NCBI RefSeq assembly: GCF_000204195.1
Contig: NZ_AFBG01000019.1
Span: 372,001-436,000, forward strand
Source: Acidovorax radicis N35
GTDB taxonomy: Bacteria; Pseudomonadota; Gammaproteobacteria; Burkholderiales; Burkholderiaceae_C
DNA length: 64,000 nucleotides
Reading direction: 5' to 3'
Below are positions 57,330-64,000 of this stretch, in pieces. The position numbers and the translations under genes were made by a program. The stretch's first letter is position 1. The number at the start of each line of letters is the position of its first letter. The notes below the pieces were generated by a model. The model saw only the letters and a list, made by a program, of their open reading frames with translations, did no database searches and had not been told where the DNA came from.

Positions 57330-57709
57330 ACACCCCCCTGCCCCCCTGCCGCCGCAAGCGACTGCGCGGCTTCACGCTGGTGGAGGTGCTGGTGGCGCTC
57401 AGCATCGTGGCCATCGCACTCATGGCGGGGCTGCAGGCCACCACGGCGCTCACGCGCAATGCGCTGCGCCAGTCAGACATCGTGCTGGCCCAGCTGTGCG
57501 CCGAGAACGAACTGGTCTATGCGCGCCTTTCACGCCAGATGCCCAGCGTGGGCGACAGCCAGCTCACCTGCGAACAGGCCGGGCGCCAGCTCACCGTGGC
57601 CCTGATCGTGCGGCCCACGCCCAACCCGAGCTTCCGCCGCATGGACGCGCAGGTGCTGGATGGCGACAACTCCATCCTGCGCATCTCCACCATCATCGGA
57701 AGGTATTGA
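57326..57709 (+). CDS. gspI: Type II secretion minor pseudopilin GspI
   Basis: A 127-aa minor pseudopilin. Leader MNTPLPPCRRKRLRG, cleavage before FTLVEVLVALSIVAIALMAG. The region CAENELVYARLSRQMPSVGD and the C-terminal NPSFRRMDAQV are typical of GspI. The start ATG overlaps the gspH stop by 4 bp and its own stop overlaps gspJ by 1 bp. Confidence 0.92.
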   Translation: MNTPLPPCRRKRLRGFTLVEVLVALSIVAIALMAGLQATTALTRNALRQSDIVLAQLCAENELVYARLSRQMPSVGDSQLTCEQAGRQLTVALIVRPTPNPSFRRMDAQVLDGDNSILRISTIIGRY

Positions 57710-58479
57710 TGTCCGTCGATACCTCCCTCCTGAGCCGCTTCGAGCCTTCCCCCCGTGGGGACGACAGCCTTTGCTGCGGGGCGGCCCTTGCTGGCCGTCC
57801 TCGCGATGGCGCGGCGCCAGTTTCACACGCCTGGGACTCGCGCGGATTCACGCTGGTCGAGCTGCTGCTGGCCATTGCGGTGATGAGCCTGCTGGCCATC
57901 CTGAGCTGGCGGGGGCTTGATGGCATGGTGCGGGCGCAAGAGATCACGCGCCAGCGGGCCGACGAAATGCTGGTGCTGCAGTCGGCCCTGGGCCAGTGGG
58001 GCACGGACCTGGATGCACTGATGCCCATTGCCAACACCACGCCGCTCGACTGGGATGGCCAGGTGCTGCGTTTGACGCGGCGCATCAGCGCGGTGCCCGA
58101 CGAGGGCGCCCTGGTGGTGGCGTGGACGCGCCGGGGTGCCCAGGGTGTCGGCCAGTGGATGCGCTGGCAGTCGCCACCGGTGCGCACGCGCGCCGAATGG
58201 CAGGAAGCGTGGCAGCTGGCCGGGCAATGGGCGCGCAGCCCGGGCGAGGCCGAGCGGCGCCGTGAGATGACGCTGCTGCCACTGGAGGACTGGCAGATCT
58301 TTTATTACCGGGGCGGTGCGTGGTCCAACCCGCTGTCCAGCAGCGGCGCCACGCCGGCGGGCACCTCTGCCATCCCCGATGGCGTGCGCCTGCAGATCAC
58401 CCTGCCGCCCGGCCAGGCGCTGGTGGGCCGGCTCACGCGCGACTGGGTGAACCCCGTGCTGGGTGGGGGGCGGACATGA
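57709..58479 (+). CDS. gspJ: Type II secretion minor pseudopilin GspJ, with repeat-derived leader
   Basis: A 256-aa minor pseudopilin. The cleavage motif is G46 before FTLVELLLAIAVMSLLAILS. The N-terminal leader is therefore 46 residues instead of the usual six to 15, and nearly all of it (residues about 6-44) is encoded by a family 2 repeat. No ATG, GTG or TTG occurs in frame between the repeat and the cleavage site, so translation must pass through it. The start ATG overlaps the gspI stop. The body has TTPLDWDGQVLRLTRRI and DWQIFYYRGGAWSNPLSS as in other GspJ. Confidence 0.9.
   Translation: MSVDTSLLSRFEPSPRGDDSLCCGAALAGRPRDGAAPVSHAWDSRGFTLVELLLAIAVMSLLAILSWRGLDGMVRAQEITRQRADEMLVLQSALGQWGTDLDALMPIANTTPLDWDGQVLRLTRRISAVPDEGALVVAWTRRGAQGVGQWMRWQSPPVRTRAEWQEAWQLAGQWARSPGEAERRREMTLLPLEDWQIFYYRGGAWSNPLSSSGATPAGTSAIPDGVRLQITLPPGQALVGRLTRDWVNPVLGGGRT
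57725..57838 (+). repeat. GC-rich repeat family 2, copy G, inside gspJ
   Basis: CTCCCTCCTGAGCCGCTTCG, AGCCTTCCCCCCGTGGGGAC, GGGGCGGCCCTTGCTGG, GGCGCGGCGCCAGTTTCACA. It is in frame with the gspJ leader and ends about six codons before the cleavage glycine. Confidence 0.75.
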
Positions 58480-59600
58480 CAATGACAAGCCCCCCCCTGA
58501 GCAGCTGCGCCGCTTCCCCCCAGGGGGACGCCACCCGTGGCCTGGCAAAGCCAGTTCCACGGTGGCACTGGTCTGGGTCGCGCCAGTTTCACAGCGCCTC
58601 AGGGGGATTCCACACGTGGCCGCGCCCGGTTCGCAGGGAGCGCGGTGCTGCGCTGCTGCTGGCCATGCTCACCGTCACCCTCGTGGCCACTTTTGCGGCG
58701 GCGTCCATGTGGCAGCAGTGGCGCGCGGTGGAGGTCGAGACGGCCGAGCGCGGCCGCGTGCAGTCCACCTGGATTCTGGTCGGCGCGCTCGACTGGTCGC
58801 GCCTGATCCTGCGTGAAGACGGTCGCTCGGGCGGCGCCGACCACCTGGCCGAGCCCTGGGCCGTGCCACTGCAGGAGGCGCGGCTGTCCACCTTTCTCGC
58901 GGCCGACAAGAACGTGAGCCAGGTGGACGACGCCACCACCGACACCACCGAGGCCTTTCTGTCGGGGCAGATTTCGGACATGCAGGGCCGGCTGAACCTG
59001 ACCAACCTGGTCGATGGCGGCAATGTGCAAACCCTGACGCTGCGGCAGTTCACGCGGTTGTTCGAGCGCCTGGCACTTCCGCAGCAGGAACTGAGCCTGC
59101 TCACCGACGCTCTGCGGCGCGCGCAGGCCACCACCGGCGCCGACGTCAACACCGCCCCTCTTTTGCCCCCCACCATGTCCCAATTGGGCTGGCTGGGCCT
59201 GGCGCCCACCACCGTGGCCCGCCTGGCGCCCCACGTGACGCTGCTGCCCGTGCGCGCGCCGGTCAACCTCAACACCGCCGACATCGATGTGCTGCTGGCC
59301 GCCATCGACGGCCTGGACATGGCCAGTGCCCAAAAGATGCTGCAAGCCCGCGAAGCCCGGCATTTCCGCACGCTCAGCGAGGTGCGCGACCTGCTGGGCG
59401 CCAGCATCGACATCAATGAAGGCGCACATGCCGTGGCCTCCTCGTACTTCGAGGTGCGCGGCCGCCTGCGCCTGGGCGATGCCATGGTGGACGAGCGATC
59501 GCTGGTCCGCAAACAGGGCATCGAGGTCACCACGCTATGGCGCGAACGGGGTGCTTTTGACCGCGAAACTGCCCCCGGCACGCCGGAGGCACCGCGCTGA
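58476..59600 (+). CDS. gspK: Type II secretion minor pseudopilin GspK, with repeat-derived leader
   Basis: A 374-aa minor pseudopilin. The cleavage motif is G57 before AALLLAMLTVTLVATFAAAS; the absence of Glu at position 5 is normal for GspK. The leader is 57 residues, with about residues 5-45 encoded by a family 2 repeat. No common start codon lies in frame between the repeat and the cleavage site. The body has the helical insert and the NLNTADIDVLLAAIDGLDMA motif of GspK. The start overlaps the gspJ stop (ATGA). Confidence 0.9.
   Translation: MTMTSPPLSSCAASPQGDATRGLAKPVPRWHWSGSRQFHSASGGFHTWPRPVRRERGAALLLAMLTVTLVATFAAASMWQQWRAVEVETAERGRVQSTWILVGALDWSRLILREDGRSGGADHLAEPWAVPLQEARLSTFLAADKNVSQVDDATTDTTEAFLSGQISDMQGRLNLTNLVDGGNVQTLTLRQFTRLFERLALPQQELSLLTDALRRAQATTGADVNTAPLLPPTMSQLGWLGLAPTTVARLAPHVTLLPVRAPVNLNTADIDVLLAAIDGLDMASAQKMLQAREARHFRTLSEVRDLLGASIDINEGAHAVASSYFEVRGRLRLGDAMVDERSLVRKQGIEVTTLWRERGAFDRETAPGTPEAPR
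58488..58612 (+). repeat. GC-rich repeat family 2, copy H, inside gspK
   Basis: AAGCCCCCCCTGAGCAGCTG, CGCTTCCCCCCAGGGGGACG, CCACCCGTGGCCTGGCAAAG, CCAGTTCCACGGTGGCACTG, GGTCGCGCCAGTTTCAC. Same block order as copies B and E. It begins four codons into gspK. Confidence 0.8.
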
Positions 59601-59682
59601 AATCTGACACATCTGCAACACATCCGCAGGTTCGGCCCGCACCGTCAAGCCCGCCCCCTAAAATGGCCCGCAAAACCTGTCC

Positions 59683-60951
59683 ATGAGCACCCTCATTCTT
59701 TTCCTGCCGCCCGCCCGACCGGGGCCGGCCACCGAGTACAGCTACACGCTGACGGCGGACGGCCACACCGCCCTTCGCCACGCCACCGCCCCGGCCGCGC
59801 TGCTGCCCGAACCCACACGCCCTGGCGGCGAAGTGGTGGCCGTGGTGCCGGCGCGGGCACTGTCCTGGCAACGGGTGCAACTGCCGCCTGGCTTGGCATT
59901 GGGCGCGGGCCAGCAGACACCGCGCCTGAGGTCGGCCTTGGAGGGGCTGCTCGAAGACCGCGTGCTCGACGACGCAGCACAACTGCATTTCGCCATCCAG
60001 CCCGATGCCAATGCGGGCGAACCCGTGTGGGTGGCGGTGTGCGACCGCAACTGGCTGCGCGAAAACCTGCAGGCCCTGGAAGCCGCTGGCCGCCGCGTGT
60101 CGCGTGTCGTGCCTGAATTCGCCCCCGGCCCCACCCCCAGTGGCCGTCCCGAGCTGTGTGCCCTAGGCACCCCCGAAGACGCCTGCGTGGTGCTGACTGG
60201 GCAGGGTGCCGACCACGGCGTGGCCGTGTTGCCCCTGTCCATTGCCTCCGTGATGCTGGCCCGTGCCGGGCTGCCCCAGGATGCAGCCACGGACGAAGAC
60301 AATGCACCGGTGGTGCGCGCCGAGCCTGCGGTCGCCGCCCTGGCAGAGCGCACCCTGGGCCAGCGCGTGGCACTGCACACCGCCAGCCAGCGGGCGCTGG
60401 ACGCCGCACGCGGCGACTGGGATCTGGCCCAGTTCGATCTGGCCAGCACAGGCCGCACCCGTGCACTGCGCAAGGCAGGCAGCCTGGCCAGCGCACTGCT
60501 GAATGCCCCACAGTGGCGCGCGGCGCGCTGGGGTGCGGGACTGCTGGTGGTGGCCCATCTGATCGGGCTCAATGCCTGGGCCTGGCAGGAGCGCCAGGCG
60601 CTGGCCGCCAAACAGGCAGCCGTGCGGTCCACGCTGACCCAGACTTTCCCCAAGGTGCAGGTCGTGGTGGACGCCCCGGTGCAGATGGAACGCGAACTGG
60701 CCCAGCTGCGGCAGGCGGCCGGTGCCGTATCGGCCCGTGACCTGGAGCCCTTGCTCGCTGCCGCAGGAGCAACCTTGCCCAGCGGCCGCCAGCCCACGGG
60801 CATCGAATACGCCCCCGGCGAGCTGCGCCTGCGCGGTGTCACGCTGGCCCCCGATGAAGAATCCGTGCTCTCGGCCCGCCTGCAGGCGGCGGGCTACCGG
60901 GCCCGGCTGGACGATGGCAGCCTGCTGCTGCGCGCGGAAGGCACACCATGA
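59683..60951 (+). CDS. gspL: Type II secretion protein GspL
   Basis: A 422-aa inner-membrane assembly-platform protein. The cytoplasmic N-terminal actin-like domain (about 1-280) would bind the GspE ATPase, with RLRSALEGLLEDRVLDDAAQ and WVAVCDRNWLRENLQALEAA. One membrane helix (about 285-305, WGAGLLVVAHLIGLNAWAW) precedes a periplasmic ferredoxin-like domain. Its stop overlaps gspM by 4 bp. 82 bp separate it from gspK. Confidence 0.9.
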   Translation: MSTLILFLPPARPGPATEYSYTLTADGHTALRHATAPAALLPEPTRPGGEVVAVVPARALSWQRVQLPPGLALGAGQQTPRLRSALEGLLEDRVLDDAAQLHFAIQPDANAGEPVWVAVCDRNWLRENLQALEAAGRRVSRVVPEFAPGPTPSGRPELCALGTPEDACVVLTGQGADHGVAVLPLSIASVMLARAGLPQDAATDEDNAPVVRAEPAVAALAERTLGQRVALHTASQRALDAARGDWDLAQFDLASTGRTRALRKAGSLASALLNAPQWRAARWGAGLLVVAHLIGLNAWAWQERQALAAKQAAVRSTLTQTFPKVQVVVDAPVQMERELAQLRQAAGAVSARDLEPLLAAAGATLPSGRQPTGIEYAPGELRLRGVTLAPDEESVLSARLQAAGYRARLDDGSLLLRAEGTP

Positions 60952-61499
60952 CCACCATTACCTCCCCCGCCCTGCGCGCCCGCTGGCAGGCCCTGGCCCC
61001 GCGTGAGCAAAACATGGTCCTTGCCGCGGGGGGCCTCGTCGCCTTCGCCCTGCTGTGGTGGCTGGCCGTGGCACCGGCCCTGTCCACGCTGCGCGCCGCG
61101 CCAGCGCGCCACGCCGAGCTGGACACACAGTTGCAGCGCATGCAAGGCCTGCGCTCCGAGGCGCAGCAGCTGCAGTCGGCCCCGCGCAATACGCGCGGCG
61201 ATTCCGTCGGTGCGCTGCGCACCGCGCTCGCACAACGCCTGGGCAATGCGGCCCAGCTCAACGTGGTGGGCGACCGCGCCACCGTCACGCTCAAGGGCGC
61301 CCCCGCCGACGCGCTGGCCCAGTGGCTGGCCCAGGCGCGCAGCAACGCCCGCGCCGCCCCGGTGGAAGCGCGCCTGACCCGCAGCACCGCCGGGGCCAGC
61401 CCCGCGCCCAACGCCCCGGTCCCCCTGGGCGGCGCGGCCGCTGCGATGCCACGCTGGGACGGCACCCTGGTGCTGGCCCTGCCGCCCGCCCAGCCCTGA
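60948..61499 (+). CDS. gspM: Type II secretion protein GspM
   Basis: A 183-aa inner-membrane partner of GspL. An N-terminal helix follows a basic start (SPALRARWQALAPREQNMVL, then VAFALLWWLAVAPAL at about 30-45). The periplasmic domain has TLKGAPADALAQWLAQARSN, typical of GspM. It overlaps gspL by 4 bp (ATGA). Confidence 0.88.
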   Translation: MTTITSPALRARWQALAPREQNMVLAAGGLVAFALLWWLAVAPALSTLRAAPARHAELDTQLQRMQGLRSEAQQLQSAPRNTRGDSVGALRTALAQRLGNAAQLNVVGDRATVTLKGAPADALAQWLAQARSNARAAPVEARLTRSTAGASPAPNAPVPLGGAAAAMPRWDGTLVLALPPAQP

Positions 61500-61531
61500 A
61501 TCTGCCCACCGGCACCCGACACCCTCTCCCC

Positions 61532-62341
61532 GTGGCCACATCCTCACGACATCGGAAACCCGTCACCCGCGCGCCCCGCAGCGCATGGGCCTGGGCGCTG
61601 ACCGGCGCCGTGGCGGGCGTATTGCCCGCCGTGGTGGCGTTTGCGCCAGCGCACTGGCTGGCGCAAAGCGTGGCCAGCGCCACGGGCGGGCAGGTGCAGC
61701 TGCTGCAAGCGCGGGGTACGGTCTGGACGGGCTCTGCGCAGCTGGTGCTGACGGGGGGCGCTGCCAGCCAGGACAGCGCCGCCCTGCCCGGCCGCCTGGA
61801 CTGGCGAATTCGCCCCAGCTGGAGTGGCCTGCACGCGCAGCTGCATGCCAGTTGCTGCACCCCCACACCACTGCAGCTGCAAGCGAGTGCAGGCTGGTCT
61901 GGCACGCGCCTGACCGTGATTGACGGCGAGAGCCTGTGGCCAGCCTCCGTGCTGACCGGGCTGGGCACGCCCTGGAACACCCTGCAGCCCCAGGGCCAGC
62001 TGGCGCTGCAGACCCGCGGCTTCACCCTTCGGTGGAGTGCCGGGCGCATGTCCCTGGCGGGCCAGGTGCAGCTGGATGCCCGGGCCATGTCATCCCGCCT
62101 GTCCACCCTGCGCCCCATGGGCAGCTACCGGCTCGCGGTGCAGGGCGGCGAGGTGCCCACGCTCACCCTGAGCACGCTGGACGGGCACCTGCAGTTGAAT
62201 GGTTCCGGCCAGTGGGTGGGCAATCGCCTGCGTTTTGCGGGGGAGGCCAGTGCCGCCCCCGAGCGCGAAGCAGCCCTGTCGAATCTTCTGAACATCATTG
62301 GACGGCGCAGCGGCGCGCGCTCCATCATCACCGTGGGTTGA
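61532..62341 (+). CDS. gspN: Type II secretion protein GspN
   Basis: A 269-aa accessory inner-membrane protein. The start is GTG at 61532, 32 bp after gspM; no ATG is available in frame before the membrane helix (WALTGAVAGVLPAVVAFAPA, about 18-37). The rest is a periplasmic beta-rich domain containing QLLQARGTVWTGSAQLVL, the GspN family motif. It is present in many Burkholderiales systems but not required in all. gspD begins 4 bp later. Confidence 0.85.
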   Translation: MATSSRHRKPVTRAPRSAWAWALTGAVAGVLPAVVAFAPAHWLAQSVASATGGQVQLLQARGTVWTGSAQLVLTGGAASQDSAALPGRLDWRIRPSWSGLHAQLHASCCTPTPLQLQASAGWSGTRLTVIDGESLWPASVLTGLGTPWNTLQPQGQLALQTRGFTLRWSAGRMSLAGQVQLDARAMSSRLSTLRPMGSYRLAVQGGEVPTLTLSTLDGHLQLNGSGQWVGNRLRFAGEASAAPEREAALSNLLNIIGRRSGARSIITVG

Positions 62342-62345
62342 ACCT

Positions 62346-64000
62346 ATGAACTCCTTGTTGTCACCACGTCTGGGTTTTGCTCTTAAAGCAATAGCAGCTA
62401 GCGCATTACTGGCATGCGCCAGTGGCCAAATTGTTGCCCAAACCGCCATCGATACCGGCACGGGCAGCGTGCGCGCCGGCGAGCCCGTCACCCTGAATTT
62501 CGCCAACGCCGAGATCGAAGCCGTGGCGCGCACCATGGCCACCATCACGGGCCGCAATGTGGTGGTGGACCCGCGCGTGAAGGGCCAGCTCAACCTGGTC
62601 ACCGAACGCGCCGTGACACCCGCCGCCGCCTTCCAGCAGTTCCTGGCAGCGCTGCGGCTGCAGGGCTTCACGGTGGTGGAGGCTGCAGGCCTGTACAAGG
62701 TGGTGCCCGAAGCCGACGCCAAGCTGCAGGGCGGCAGCGTGAGCGTGGTGCAGGGCAGCTCTGGCAGCGCCCCCGGTGGCGGGCAGATCGTCACGCAGAT
62801 CTTCAAGCTCAACTTCGAGAACGCCGCCAACCTCGTGCCGGTGCTGCGCCCGCTGATCAGCCCCAACAACACCATCAACGTGAACCCCGGCAACAACTCG
62901 CTGGTGATCACCGACTACGCCGACAACCTGCAGCGTCTGGCGCGCATCGTGGCGGCCATGGATGTCTCCAACGCCAGCGACGTGGAGGTGATTCCGCTGC
63001 GCAACGCCATCGCCACCGACCTCGCGCCGTTGGTGGCGCGCCTGATCGATGGCGGCAGCGGCGCCGCACCGGTCGCCGCACAGGGGCAGGCCGACACCTC
63101 GTTCAAGACCACGCTGATTGCCGAGCCGCGCAGCAACTCGCTGATCCTGCGGGCCGCCAACCCGGCCCGCGTGGCCCAGGTGCGCGCGCTGGTAGCCCAG
63201 CTCGACCAGGCCCCCGCACCCGGCAGCAGCGCATCCACCGGCAACATCCATGTGGTGTACCTGAAGAACGCCGACGCCACCAAGCTGGCCACCACGCTGC
63301 GCGCGGCCATGGCGGCCATGGGCGGCAGCGGCAACACGGGTGGTGGCAGTGCGGGCGCGAGCGCCGCGCCGGCGGCGCCCAGCGGCGGCCTGGGCGGCGG
63401 CAGCAACAGCGGCAGCATCCTGAACACGGGCAGCGGGCTGTCGGGCAGCAATACAGGGGGCCTGGGCACTGGCGGCAACACGATGGGCACCAGCAGCACC
63501 AACAACAACCAGCCCTCCACGGGCGGCCAGATCCAGGCCGACCCCACCACCAATTCGCTCATCATCACGGCACCCGAGCCGCTGTACCGCCAGCTGCGCG
63601 CGGTCATCGACAAACTGGACGGGCGGCGTGCGCAGGTGCTGGTCGAAAGCCTGATCGTGGAAGTGTCGGCCAACAAGGTGGCCCAGTTCGGCATCCAGTG
63701 GCAGGGCATCCTGGGCAAGCAGGGCGATGGCACCGTGGGCGTGATCGGCACCAACTCCGGTGCGGCCGGCGCCAACATCCTGGGGTTGACGGCCGCGCTC
63801 GCGTCAGGCAGCGCCACCAGTATCGCCACAGCAGCCACCGGGCTGGGCGGCGGCATGAATCTGGCGCTAGCGCCGCGCGTCAACGGCCAGTACTACCTGG
63901 GCGCGCTGGCCAACTTCCTGCAGAACAGCGGCGACGCCAATGTGCTCTCCACCCCCAACCTGATGACGCTGGACAACGAGGAGGCGCGCATCCTCATCGG
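62346..64000 (+). CDS. gspD: Type II secretion outer-membrane secretin GspD, partial
   Basis: N-terminal 551 codons of the secretin that forms the outer-membrane channel; the C terminus lies beyond the window. The signal peptide is MNSLLSPRLGFALKAIAASA, cut near ASG or VAQ. Its hydrophobic core is encoded by a family 1 repeat. N0 domain: LNFANAEIEAVARTMATITG; N1-N3 follow (IFKLNFENAANLVPVLRPLI, VVYLKNADATKLATTL). A Gly/Ser/Asn-rich linker spans about residues 325-395. The secretin core starts around RRAQVLVESLIVEVSANKVA and reaches NVLSTPNLMTLDNEEARILI at the edge. It is last in this part of the cluster; gspE and gspF may follow. Confidence 0.95.
   Translation, partial: MNSLLSPRLGFALKAIAASALLACASGQIVAQTAIDTGTGSVRAGEPVTLNFANAEIEAVARTMATITGRNVVVDPRVKGQLNLVTERAVTPAAAFQQFLAALRLQGFTVVEAAGLYKVVPEADAKLQGGSVSVVQGSSGSAPGGGQIVTQIFKLNFENAANLVPVLRPLISPNNTINVNPGNNSLVITDYADNLQRLARIVAAMDVSNASDVEVIPLRNAIATDLAPLVARLIDGGSGAAPVAAQGQADTSFKTTLIAEPRSNSLILRAANPARVAQVRALVAQLDQAPAPGSSASTGNIHVVYLKNADATKLATTLRAAMAAMGGSGNTGGGSAGASAAPAAPSGGLGGGSNSGSILNTGSGLSGSNTGGLGTGGNTMGTSSTNNNQPSTGGQIQADPTTNSLIITAPEPLYRQLRAVIDKLDGRRAQVLVESLIVEVSANKVAQFGIQWQGILGKQGDGTVGVIGTNSGAAGANILGLTAALASGSATSIATAATGLGGGMNLALAPRVNGQYYLGALANFLQNSGDANVLSTPNLMTLDNEEARILI
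62374..62424 (+). repeat. Palindromic repeat family 1, inside gspD signal peptide
   Basis: TTTTGCTCTTAAAGCAATAG, CAGCTAGCGCATTACTGGCA, TGCGCCAGTGG. It is in frame and encodes FALKAIAASALLACASG, the hydrophobic core of the secretin leader. The arms GCGCATTAC/GCATGCGC are diverged from the intergenic copies, so the assignment is moderately sure. Confidence 0.55.

Overview
The window is a piece of a high-GC betaproteobacterial chromosome, most likely a Comamonadaceae member close to Acidovorax. The reasons are an Omp32-type porin, Coq7, a groESL operon with CIRCE, Burkholderiales-style type II secretion gene order and a GtsABCD glucose transporter. No plasmid, phage or insertion-sequence genes were recognised, and no tRNA, rRNA or CRISPR was seen.

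Layout. 1-8.1 kb (minus strand, visibly lower GC): edge of a surface-polysaccharide locus. It holds GDP-perosamine synthase (cut by the window edge), gmd, bifunctional manC, a secreted metalloprotease with a small secreted partner, and a sulfotransferase with a coiled-coil tail. 8.5-10.8 kb: groES-groEL with CIRCE and a sigma-32-like promoter. 11-13.7 kb: a Fur-boxed TonB-dependent siderophore receptor and a DUF805 membrane protein. 13.9-24.8 kb: glucose catabolism: edd-eda, a divergent SMP-30 lactonase, an AGE-family sugar isomerase, pgi, divergent zwf, and glk. 24.9-33 kb: gtsA-porin-gtsBCD and a divergent two-component system. 33-39.5 kb: an FbpABC/AfuABC-type ABC transporter followed by transaldolase, divergent from a HexR regulator. 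40.4-49.3 kb: a peptide ABC transporter operon with two binding proteins and an M20 amidohydrolase. 49.7-55.8 kb: porin, coq7, osmC-like gene, ilvA, cobS, cobC. 55.8-64 kb: type II secretion genes gspC, then gspG-H-I-J-K-L-M-N-D (gspD cut by the window edge).

Much of the centre reads as one programme for glucose: porin and GtsABCD uptake, Glk phosphorylation, Zwf, lactonase, Edd and Eda for the Entner-Doudoroff route, Pgi and Tal for interconversion, and HexR as the probable regulator. HexR-like TGTAA-N5-TTACA sites lie between pgi and zwf. Weaker ones lie before edd, gtsA and hexR.

The most unusual feature is two dispersed repeat families. One is a roughly 45-55 bp palindromic element (about 12 copies). 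The other is a roughly 110-165 bp GC-rich element (at least seven copies). Most copies are between genes, but several are inside reading frames: a membrane helix of CobS, part of CobC, the signal peptide of GspD, and unusually long pseudopilin leaders of GspJ and GspK. A second notable point is that the transporter beside hexR and tal, which would usually be called an iron transporter, may instead import sugar phosphates.
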